Source: Ricinus communis (lineage: Eukaryota > Streptophyta > Magnoliopsida > Malpighiales > Euphorbiaceae). From it: a DNA stretch of 64,000 bases. Under the pieces are notes generated by a model, which saw nothing but the letters and a program-made list of their open reading frames with translations, had not been told where the DNA came from and did no database searches. Positions 22,070-32,430 of this stretch are shown here, in pieces. The stretch's first letter is position 1; each line of letters opens with the position of its first letter. Position numbers and translations under genes: made by a program. The stretch spans positions 24,266,888-24,330,887 of the forward strand of contig NC_063260.1 in assembly GCF_019578655.1 (NCBI RefSeq). Reading direction: 5' to 3'.

Positions 22070-23056
22070 TTACTGCTCACACATTTTATCAAGGGTAGCC
22101 ATGGTAAACTGCCAAATTTCTCCAAGAGATATATGAGTGATGTCTCTATGTGTTTCTGTCATCATTCTCTGAATTTCTGGCTGCATTTCTTCAGGCAGAG
22201 AACTGACGAATATGTACTTAAGATCATCACTGTTTGGACCAGCAAGCTCATAGTAAAGTTTTGACATATGAACATAATGAACTTCAAGGTCTTTTCTTTT
22301 CATAGAACAGCACTTTCTGTCAAAGTATTCTTGTTTCCTTTGCCTGAAAATCATATTGTAATCTCCCAGAAATTGTTGATGAATCTGGGCTAGAGCTTGA
22401 GCAACAGTACCAATTTGAACAAATTGGAGCTGTTGATATTCAAACAAGTGAGAGAACCATTCCCTTAATGTGCCAGTGAATCTCGACGTGAATTCAGTCA
22501 AGACAGCTTGGAGATTGGCCTGAGGGTTTATCATTTGCAAATCAAGCCAAGCATTGAATTCCAAGATCTTGTTTCGCCATTGTGATAGAGGCACAGTATC
22601 CAAAGAGAACCAGGGACCAGAACCTGGTCTTGGTGGGAGAGAATGTTCTGGAGCAAGAGATTCCAATTCTTCAGTTTCTTCCGTGATTTTCGGCTCTTGC
22701 TGTGTATTCATCAATACATGAGGACTTTGTGTCTGAGATTCAGCTGTAGATACCGAGGTACCAGTCTCTTGACCAGAAGAGTAAGAACTAGAGCATTGTA
22801 GCTCAAACTGAGATAGGTCTGAATCAGAAACATACGACTCTGATGAGGAAGGAGTCAACTCCGTCGAGGCAGAGTTTGTATGCTGTATTGCCAACTGAGG
22901 TTTGGCAGGTCCTTTATCCTTTGAGATAGAAGAAAAGGATGGATTTTTAGAGGATGTGGAAGATGTCCTTTTTGCAGGTTTAGACACCGGTTTGGATGCC
23001 CGAGGCACCAAATCTGAGACTGTGGCATATTGCTTGACAGGCATAACCTTTGACAT
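22070..23056 (-). pseudogene. viral coat-protein region
   Basis: 328 codons in the same frame as the movement-protein frame upstream. The N-terminal half is Ser/Pro/Thr-rich and probably disordered. The C-terminal half has the helical caulimovirid coat signature (LREWFSHLFEYQQL, then YFDRKCCSMKRKDLEVHYVHMSKLYYELAG). Both ends are set by stops, at 23108 upstream and 22070 downstream. Since the frame is continuous across them, they are best read as lesions in one polyprotein. Confidence 0.82.
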
Positions 23057-23107
23057 GAAAGGATGAGGTGTAGCAATAGGAAAGTTGAGCGGAGAAGAGA
23101 CAGGTTG

Positions 23108-24970
23108 TTAATTGGGATACAGATCTCTTTCAATTTCACTGATCTGTTCCTTCAGCCTCAGGATTTCTCTGTCCTTTTGTAAGAATAAAGGCGATGTAGG
23201 CTGAGTTGCCAGAATCTGTTCCATTTCTTGTTCAAGCTTAGATAACCTGAACGAAAGCTTTGTATGCATTTGTGAAGCTTCTTGTCTGAAAGAAGTGACA
23301 TGGGTTTCAATGGAGCTTGTCCTTTCATAGACCTCAGAGAGTCTGTTGTCAATCTTCTTCAGATATCGATTCTGGGCAACGGCATTGTTAGTCTGCCAGT
23401 TTAAAACTTCTTCTGCAGCTGAGAGAGGGGCCAAACTGCCTGCAGGTTGTATTGTATCTTTCATAATGAAAGGTCGTGTAGGAGCTTTGGACTGCTCATT
23501 TTCTTTTCTTTCCAGAGGAGGGAACTCCTCAGGATTAACCATAAAGCAAGGCACTGCAACTGGCTTTGGAATCTTAACTGGCTCAAAAGAACAAGAATAA
23601 ACAACTGAAGGAGGAGGACAGGACATAAGTCCTTCTTCTTTTAGTATTTCAAAACATCTCCTCAGATAATCATCATTGGACATAGGTTTGTTCTTTTCTG
23701 GTGGAAGACCAATCCAAGGTCTGTCTTTCCTGGTTTGAACAGAAATTTGAACTGAATCAGGTTGGTCATCATCTTTGTCATCATGTCGATGAGAACTAGT
23801 ACATGCATGTTTTCTTTTCCAAGTCTTAGTTCCCTTTGATATGATCTCTTGGTCATCCAGATCATCTTGACAAAGGCATCCGGCATCGCACATAGAGGGA
23901 TCAACATCCCAAATAAAATGACCATTGATTTTGCTTTCATAGACTTCCCATCCATTTGAACTGAAGCTGTGAATGGGAATCTTCTTCTCATAATATCTCT
24001 TTACTGGTTGGATCATAGAGATAGTATGAGGTGTTGAAGAGGACAAGGCCGTGGAGGACAGATAAGAGACTTTGACAGTTTTGTCAAGTTGCTTGATGAA
24101 GATGGGATCTTGTTTCTGGACAAGCTGTGAGCTCTGGTGAAGCTTCTCATAGTTCGTGATCCATACTGAGGGAATCAATTTTTCTAACTCCTCACGAGGC
24201 AGTTGCCTGGGAGTCTGAACTATGGTTGGAGTAAGACCACTGTCAGCAAAGATAAAGACTGCATCTCCGCTGGAGAGACCAGGAGTCTGCAGATTTATAG
24301 CATGGTCTTGTAGCCTGTACACCATCTGATGATGGAGGGTGGCTGAAATAGTGTCAGCGACTTGGTCAGCGCCTGTAATCTGAACTTGAACTTTTAAGGC
24401 CTGACTAAAATGAGAATCCTCCAAAGACCTGTTGAAATTGGGGAAGAATGTAAGCACGACACTCCCTGCGTTCAAAGTTGTAGCTATAGAGCCGATCACC
24501 GCATGTTCATAATTTAGATAACGAGTATCTAGCAAAGAGAGTCTAGCAGTGATTGGAAGTCCTTGTCTTCCATGGTAGGAAAACACAAGTCTAATGGCTC
24601 CAAAATGAAGATGTGTATACTTCTGTTGTCTCCACTGTTGTATGAAGTGTGGAGGGATTTCTAGGGTTACATACTGTTCAGTAGTTACTGAGGACAGAAT
24701 ACATTGAGAAAGAGCGGATGACTGTACATACTCTTTTACTGCGATAGAAGGTCTAGAAATTATATGTCTTAACTGTCGGGAGAAAGACTGATTACGGCGG
24801 AAGACTGAGTAAGGGTTAAGTATAGGTACAAGGGAATTTTGGATCTGGGCTGTTTCAGGTATATGGGATATCTCTACCAGGTTATCTATCTTTTCTGTAA
24901 TATATTGTTTACAGGAAGTAGGTAGAGTAAGGGAAGAGGTTTGAACTATAGGGCTAGTACTGGTTTCCAT
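23108..24970 (-). pseudogene. viral movement-protein region
   Basis: 620 codons from the first ATG after the leader (24970). Residues about 90-260 match the 30K-type movement protein of caulimovirids (YVTLEIPPHF, then THLHFGAIRLVFSYHGRQGLP, ARLSLLDTRYLNYEHA, then VQVQITGADQVAD). The later part is less conserved and ends in a predicted coiled coil (residues about 540-615, heptad-like Leu/Ile). In a virus this protein moves nucleic acid through plasmodesmata. The stop at 23108-23110 cuts it from the coat region. Confidence 0.87.
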
Positions 24971-25289
24971 GGTGGTAAGGATAAAAGATCCTTAGTTCGT
25001 GGCGTTGTAACCGAAACCGCGCTTTCTAAGCCAGTGGGAGCAAAGCTCTTGCAAGTTCCGTTTTCCAGCCTATAAACTTTCAGATCAGAAGTACTTTAGC
25101 AATTTCTGATGTGCAGGATCCTCTAAAGAGGCAAGCACTGAGCATACTCTTGATTGTACTGGTAAGAGGATGATGAACAATAAAGGATACTAAAGACTTT
25201 AATCATTAACACTCTGGTTATCTTATAAAAACACTTTATGTGTAAAGGCACTCCTCTTTTACCAGCAACTTACCTCCTTCTCTTTCCAA

Positions 25290-25302
25290 GGCTCTGATAC
25301 CA
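25290..25302 (-). other. viral primer binding site (tRNA-Met)
   Basis: TGGTATCAGAGCC on the minus strand, followed by a 320-base leader and then the movement-protein ATG. Caulimovirids use initiator tRNA-Met for minus-strand priming; this site defines position 1 of the genome. Confidence 0.92.
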
Positions 25303-25348
25303 GATGGCCGGGAGCTGTTCACTGTACCCACTAGAAAGTACTATTGAT
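25300..25348 (-). repeat. viral terminal repeat, proximal copy
   Basis: Identical to 17880-17928; marks the right end of viral DNA. Confidence 0.9.
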
Positions 25349-25409
25349 TAAATCCAGTTCAGACACTTAATTATCACTAACACTCTTAGCCTTTCAGCTC
25401 TCTTACTCC

Positions 25410-25585
25410 AATAAGACCGGCGCCCAGAGAGCGAAGCTCGACTAGGGTTCTTAACTCCAGTTTGGTCACTTAGGCTTCCAAATAAGCCGATGCCTAAAGA
25501 GAAATGCTCGACCAGGGAACTTTACTTCGGCACACTCACTCTACTCAGCCCAGAGAGCAATGCTCGACCAGGGCAAGTCCTAAAC
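25410..25585. repeat. degenerate tandem motif within the LTR
   Basis: Three to four copies of a unit containing CAGAGAGC followed by GCTCGACCAGGG or close variants, spaced about 60-70 bases. One more copy lies left of the viral insertion at 17234-17255. Confidence 0.65.
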
Positions 25586-26838
25586 TTACCTTTTTAAATT
25601 TACCAATTTACCATTTTTCCATCACTCTCGAATTTATACTGGTGCACTCATCAAAATAATGGGTTCTACTGCCATCCCATCCCGAGTCAACACAAAATCG
25701 ATAAAATCATAATGCGGAAAAATGAAACATATATAAACAGTATATAACTAAATAATCAAAATATTAATCATTTAATCAGAGATATCACGTAAAATATTAA
25801 CATGACACATGTAAGCAGATATATGACTTTAACTTACAGCTTTGATGACCTCCTAGCTTTGCTCCGATGCCTCGGGTGGAGCGAGCCGAACTAACAGATT
25901 ATCTAATCACAGAAAATAATTAATCAATAACGCTGAAACAGTTGACAATTAACTCTAGGTCTAGATTCCTAAGACCGACTGTCTAAAAATCTCGACTCGG
26001 AAGAATTCTACCGCAAAACCTCCCTTAAAATACGGACATTTACCCCCCGTAAAACAGGTCTAGGACTTGCCAGAAAACACTTCAAATAATCAACATTTCA
26101 TTTTAACGGGAGTCGAGTCCCCAAGATTTCACTATTTTCCCGACTTCGCCACACATCACAAAACACGACCCAAGGCAGACAGGCCAACAAATAATTATTT
26201 TAACTCACAATATTTTTTAATATTCAACATAATTCAATAAACATATAATTTACCAAAGAATTCTAAAATCAACGGGCCAGAGAAAATTACCGAGATGCTT
26301 GATCACTCGATCGACTCGCCTCCAGCTGCCGGAGTCCGATCGATGATCCGAACACAGCAACGGACTCGAAACGACGCGCTGATTACAATCCCCGCTTACG
26401 ATCTTCCGATCCGACCTCCGATCATCCAGAGAGATTTATGGATGATCTCGGCCGTCGATTTGCAAACGGAGTCCGATCACCACGAAACCGGTGCCATTGC
26501 GAAGCTTGAGCTGAGGGAAGTCCGATATGTCCTCCGATCATCCATCCATCTCCGGTGCTCGCCGAGAAAAATAGAAAACGCCGGCTGCCTCTAACTTTTT
26601 ACTTCGCCGGATCTTGCAATTCCGGCAGCCTCAAGGGGTGGCGATGGTCGGAAAAGAAAGCCTCGGAGCTGCTGATCATTTTGAGCCTAAAAACGCCGCT
26701 AATGGTCGCCGGAAACCCCTTGATCGATAACAAGAAAAATTCTGCCGGAACAAGCCATTTTCGCCGCTTGCTGACGGCGCACCTCCCGACGTCGACGCCA
26801 CCCTTGGCCAAGCCTCCAGCGTCCGTCCACCATGGACG

Positions 26839-26920
26839 CCCCCTTCTCCCTTTTCCCTTTTCCCTTCTTCTTCTTCCTTCCCTTCCTTCTTTCTTTTCTT
26901 TCTTCTTTCTTTTCCTCTCC
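26839..26920. repeat. 82-bp polypyrimidine tract
   Basis: Uninterrupted C/T on the plus strand within the GC-rich part of the solo LTR. It is not coding; the long open frames across this segment come from its low complexity. Confidence 0.85.
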
Positions 26921-27630
26921 ATATCGGCTTTTGGTCCCTGCATTTTTCTTCCTTACCATTTGGTCCCTCAACTTTTTCCTACAGAAATTCCAGTTAACCC
27001 CTAAACTTTCTTTAGCTTTTCAATTAAGCCCATAACTATTTAGTTTGGACCAAAATAAAATTATTGAAAATACACAATTACATATTTACCCTTGCTTTAA
27101 AATATAAAATTACCAAAAAGCTCTTACCGACATATTTAATTACAAAAATATCAAATATACAAATTTTTGTTAAAACTCCATATTAATAAAATTATACTTT
27201 TAATCCTTATCCTAAAATAAATTTTTAATCTAGTCCTCACACAATTAATTTAATTAATCAATTTGTTAAATATTTTTCAATTTAGCTAATTAAAATGCCC
27301 TTTTTTCCAATAACTCTTTTATAAAATATCCTTTACAAATTCTTCCATAACTCTCAATTATAGAATTTAATTTATATATATTCATTTGGGAGAAAATTTG
27401 ATTAATAAAAAATATAATTTATTTCTCATAGAATTTACTTAATTAATTCCTTAAAAATTAAACTAATAAAATATAGAAAATAACTTCTTTATTTGTCTAG
27501 TATTAAAATTTCCATTTAAATCATTTCAATTTAAACCAAATAAAAATAAAATAAAATATATTTAAATAAAAACTCATTTATTAATTATTATTAATATTAT
27601 TATTATTAAAGAAAAATTCTGGGTATTACA

Positions 27631-27914
27631 ATAAAAAAATAATAACAAACCAAAAATTAAAAGAAAATATTTTAAAAACTCAAAGTACTGTAGTGGTAAT
27701 ATGGAGTAACTTGCCTTAACATTATCTTGAGTTACCTTAACCACACCCGATGTATGATGCTAGATACTTAAAAAGTTATATTTTGGAAACAAAAGAATTT
27801 AAAGCGTGTAGTTTATAAAGGAACTCACAGCAGCCAAATGCTCTGCTTATAGAGGTCCAAGGTGTTCACCGCAGGAGGAACACGAGTTGGAACATATCAG
27901 TTCCTTTCTTCATG
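27631..27914. other. intergenic, 3' flank of TNL-2
   Basis: A short spacer between the solo LTR and the TNL-2 stop. It carries the inverted pair of GTTAAGG motifs (27712-27719 and 27733-27740) that resembles the TNL-1 flank. Confidence 0.6.
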
Positions 27915-30900
27915 CTATGATGGAACAATCATACCATCCATTAGTTTCAGTTTTTTTGGATATCTATCTTCTCTCTCTTCATCAGAGCTCTCACTACCAT
28001 CCCAGTATCTCTTGTGATCAATAGCTTCTTCTTCCATAGGGTTTATCCCAATCTCTATTGGCCCTTCGAGTCGGTTGCAACACTCTTCCTCTCGGGAATA
28101 TAGAGGAATGGCGGCACACTTTTTCACCATGCTAGATTGCATACAGCAGCTCTCGTTATTTTGCCAGTAGAATTCAAATGAGGCTTCATTGTAGGATAAC
28201 TCATTGGCCTCTGTAGAAGAGAAATTGGGATCGTAGAAAAGAATCACATGGTCTGATCCAACATACTTGTTCTTCCCTGATACATGAGTTCTACTGCTAT
28301 AAACTTCTTTGCAATCAGTATATTCACCACGATAGTTTTTAAGTTGATAGACACAAAGAACATCAAAGAAACTGTTGTGATATTCAAATTCATCCTCAAA
28401 TGCCAGAACAACACATAGAGTGAATCCCAAGAGGTTATGCTTATGAGAACGTGGATGCAACTGGATCACGATCGAACTTCCCTCGCTTTGATATCCGAAC
28501 CACTTAGGAATTTTACTTCCAGGATACCAGATGCTAAAGGATTCCTACATTTCAAGGATCAAAATGCTTGTAAGTAGACTTAGTAATGCAGAATGAATGA
28601 GTAGAAGAAAAGAAGTGCCAGAGAAACATACCTCATCTTTTGCTCTCATTGCTACTTTCTGAATCCAAAACTGTGCATCTGCCAGAAAATCACTCCAAGC
28701 ACTTTCGTCCATTTTGAAGCAACTAGTAAATATAATCTTTTTATCATAGAACGTATGAGTATATTTCAACTGAAAAATCTGTTTGAGGCCAGAGATTGTT
28801 TCCAAGGATCTGCAATCATGTGCATCTATATCTGTCAGAGAATGTGGAACCTCCGGTAAAGATCGAAGTCTCCTACAGGAACTTATGTCAAGACAACGCA
28901 AATTAAGAAGGTATTTGAAGCTTGGCAGTTGATCAAAATAGTTTCCACTTAGATCAAGCTTTGATATACAGGACAAATGGTTCATATGAGAAGGCAATTT
29001 CAATAGATTACATACGCCGACTGAGAGGTCCTCTAAAGTTGTCAAATTTGAGAGCTTCTCCGGAAGCTTTTCAAGTTTAGGGCAAAAAGTGAGAAATAGC
29101 CAGTAGAGAGCCTTCAAATTACAAAAGCTTTCTGGAAGATGAGCAAGATTTCTGCAATTTTCTAAATATATTGAGGAAAGCCCTTTCAGACGCTCAATAG
29201 AGGATGGTAGCTCTTTAATGGCTGTTCCATTTAAGACAAGTACCTTCAAACGATCCATACTCTCCAAGATTTCTGGGAAACTCTGCAGATTTGAGCAGCC
29301 ACATAAACTAAGGCTTTCAAGAGATTTTAACTTGCAAATGCTGCTTGGAAGACTCTCAAGCTTAGTGCAATAATTCATTTCTAGAGTGCTAAGAGATTTC
29401 CAACGAGTGGTACTTGGCATACTTCTAAGGTTCTTGCAGCCGGATAGTTTCATGTAACTAAGATTACTGGCTGTTGTTAGCTCTGTAATTCTTATTAATG
29501 CTTGCGAGTAACTAAGATCAATCACTTTTAACTTCTTAAGATCCTGGAGTAAAAAAGATATAGCTAGAATGCGTCAGAACTCTTAAACCTCATGAGTTTG
29601 AGGAAAGAACAATCTATATAAAAAGATTGTACCTTGCATCCTTTCCAAAGTCGTTTTACTTTGCTATAAGGCAGGACAAGGACAACAAGGTTCATCAGGT
29701 GGATACGAGCAGGCAAAGATTTCAATGGGTATCCGTGCCAATGTAAATATCTTAGCTCATTAGAAAGAGAGTCCAGTCCTTGCGGGAGGCGTATCTTAGT
29801 ACATTCTTTAAAACCACCGTGGATATAAGATTGGTAGAATTTGAGAAATCTTAGATTATACATTCTCCCGAAGGCATTTGAATTCAGTTCAATCTTGTTT
29901 ATCATAGACGTGTTAAGGCACATACCTTCAATTGTTTCAGTTCCCTGAAAAAGAAAGAGAAAACAAGCATACGTATGACAATAAACACACCAACAAGTAA
30001 CAACTACTGGAGAAGAGCTATGAGTACATACAATTAAGATCGTTATGATCTTACCAAATTTCTTGAGAATACATGTAGAATGTCTTCATGATTCCATAAT
30101 CTAGTGCGTTGGCTTGGCTGTTTAGATTCTTGGAGAACAATCTCCTTGCCCATTTCTTGCAACAAATCATGCATTTCTACTTTATCATTTAAAATAGTTA
30201 TGAGAGATTTATCAACCAGAAGACACAATCCAATCTTTGTTGAGAAGCCACATCCATCTAATATCTTTGTTACCATTTCCACGCTTTCGCCTCTGAAAAA
30301 ACATGCAATGTCAAGAAAAATATTCTTCTCTTCTGCATCAAGGCCATCATAACTAATTTTCAGAACATTTTGAGTGGCTCTATGAGGAGCTTTTTTTAAT
30401 TTGTCTAATGCACTTTCCCATTCTGTTTTGCTCTTGCCAAATAGAAAGGAACCCAAAACTTTAAGAGCCAAAGGAACACCCTTAGCATATTCTATGACCA
30501 AATCTGATAGATAGCTGTAATCTTCTGGGACACATTTTTTCTTGAAGGTGGTCTGGTTAAAAAGTTGAAGAGCTTCATGATGAACTAATTCTTTGACTTC
30601 ATATATATCATCTACTATTTTGGTAAGTACTTGTTTATCTCTACTTGTTACAATAATTCTACTTCCTGGACCAAACCAATCATGGCTTCCAACTAGTAAG
30701 TCTAGTTGTTCTGAATCATTCGCATCATCAACAACAATTAAAACCCTTCTATGCTTAAGCATCTGCTTAACCCAAAAAGAGTATCCAATATTGGGCGTAT
30801 CGATCTTGAAATCTCTTTTCTCCAATGTCTTAGAAAGAAGTTCCTCTTGTAAACGGGCTAGTCCCCCATTCTTTTCAAAATTTCCCCTAACATTTGCAAG

Positions 30901-32430
30901 AAAGCAGGATCCTTCAAATTGATATGCAATTTGGTAAAAGACAGCTTCAGCAAGAGTTGTTTTCCCTATACCTCCCATACCCCAAATTCCTAGAAAGCGG
31001 ACATCTACCGACCCAATAGACAATAATTCTTTGATTTGCTCAATCCGTGAATCTACTCCCACAATGCCCTCTACTACATCACTTGAATATGATTGTTTCA
31101 GTTGTTTCAAAGTATACATGACAATTTCATCAACAAGTTTGGACTCCGGCCTGCCAAATGTGCGAGTAGATCAGCAGAAATATTTGTGTATTAGATACAT
31201 AATCTACTATATACATTTTTAAGTGGATCAACCAAAAGAAATGCTCATTTGTTTTAAATATTACCTATAATTTAAAAATATAGCTTTTTGACATATATAA
31301 TTTTTTATCTTGTTACAATTCGCGTGTGCCTTTACTTATGTGGCTTGTCGACGTGGAAGTCCATTTGCCAATGTAAATAAAGTCACACGCCTTATTAGGC
31401 TTGGATAAAATGGTAACAACACGAAAAGTACATATGCTAAATTATTACATTTATAACATATATTATATATCTGAATAAATGACTATGATATATATATGCT
31501 TATTAGGCTCTTTAATTTTTCTAATGTTTTGATATTATAAGTATTACATAATTAGATCACATCAGTTCTGATAATTGTAGACAAATTATTATATATAACC
31601 AACTAATTGAGTTACTGGTTATCAAATTCATTAGGAAGAAGAAATCAGTTCTCAGAGCATTGGCATGATTTTCTCTTCTTTTTTTCTTTTTACCTTTTTT
31701 TCGGTAAACTTCCTGCCAAACCTTTTTGAAGGAGAAAGAAAATTCATCTACTTACACGGATAAGCCAAACTGATAAATGTATACGTTTTATACAAGACTT
31801 GGATAGAATTGTAGCAATAATAAAAAATACATATGCCAAATTATTATATTTTAAAAATATATCTGCAGACGTGCTTAATAGGCCTCTTTTAAGTGTAATG
31901 CTCTAGATTTCTATTTACAATAATCTTCAACTCAAGAAATGCAAAAGGGTTACTGAAGAAATGTACCTAGTAACACGAGAATCGAATGCAGACAAATTGG
32001 CTGCTTTGGACAAGGCATTCTTCCACTTCTGCACTTTCTCAAACTGATCATAGCTTGGAAATGCTTCAGCAAAAACACTAACATCTGATGGACCCACATG
32101 ATAGAATACTGGCAATACCAATTGCCCACAAGTCTCTTTGCATTCAATTATCCTTACAATTTCATTTAAACACCATCTGGAAAAAGCATACCTTTCTGAG
32201 AAAATAACGATTGCAATTTTCGACTCTTCAATTGCTTTTGAAATTGCTGGAGTTATTTCTTCTCCTACATGAAGATCATTGTTGTCCATGAAAGTGATGA
32301 CCGACTTCCGAGATAAAGCAGCAAAAAGATGACTTGTAAAGTTGTCACGAGTATCTTCACCTCTAAAACTCAAGAAAACATCATATTTCCATTGATGGGT
32401 AGTATGGGAAGTGGACAAAGAAGTAGCCAT
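27915..32430 (-). CDS. TIR-NBS-LRR resistance protein (TNL-2), intact
   Basis: Five exons on the minus strand: 32430-31967, 31150-30055, 29944-29633, 29543-28632, 28544-27915. All introns are GT-AG, and the lengths join in frame to 1137 residues ending in TAG. TIR: WKYDVFLSFRGEDTR, then KAIEESKIAIVIFS (carrying the family's catalytic Glu) and WCLNEIV. NB-ARC: P-loop GMGGIGKTT 212-220, kinase-2 VLIVVDDAN 291-299, GVPLALK 379-385, FLDIACFF 433-440, MHD 481-483. LRRs span about 540-860, and exon 5 is a C-JID (IWYPGSKIPKWF, then LLGFTLCVVLAFEDEF) of the kind that helps bind effectors. After FYHVGPSDV the TIR lacks several residues usual in the family. I chose ATG 32430 (MATSLS) over an upstream in-frame ATG at 32535. 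It is the paralogue of TNL-1, arranged tail to tail, and looks functional. Confidence 0.95.

Larger units (their letters stand above)
17256..25348 (-). mobile_element. endogenous pararetrovirus (Caulimoviridae, petuvirus-like), defective
   Basis: The minus strand carries, in order, a primer site for tRNA-Met, leader, movement protein, coat protein with zinc knuckle, aspartic protease, RT, RNase H, a C-terminal extension, a TATA-box promoter and a poly(A) signal. There is no integrase and there is a movement protein, so it is a plant pararetrovirus and not an LTR element. MP through the start of RT lie in one frame, broken only by stops, which fits the single-polyprotein plan of Petuvirus; a florendovirus is the alternative. 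A 49-bp terminal repeat (17880-17928 and 25300-25348) shows that one full circle of about 7.42 kb is present. Stops at 23108, 22070 and 20717 and at least two frameshifts in RT/RNase H make it non-functional. Confidence 0.9.
16646..27630. mobile_element. long solo LTR (gypsy-like), split by the viral integration
   Basis: The left part (16646-about 17255) starts TGTCACGACCCG and the right part (about 25349-27630) ends GGGTATTACA, a terminal pair typical of large plant LTRs. Joined, they give about 2.9 kb. No gag-pol of this family lies between them; the intervening DNA is viral. A repeated motif (GGCGCCCAGAGAGC) occurs on both sides of the break (17234 and 25419), supporting a single LTR. The flanking five bases (atagg and ataaa) do not match, so the target duplication is mutated or an end is misplaced. 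Strand and family are not decided. Confidence 0.7.

Noticed and set aside
18571..24970. Possibility that this is a Ty3/gypsy retrotransposon
   Set aside because: No integrase or chromodomain, no LTRs around the coding region, and a clear movement-protein domain and TATA/poly(A) arrangement of a caulimovirid.
26295..27035. Several overlapping open frames on both strands
   Set aside because: They lie in the GC-rich and polypyrimidine part of the solo LTR, are low in complexity (runs of F/L/S or K/R/E) and match no family.
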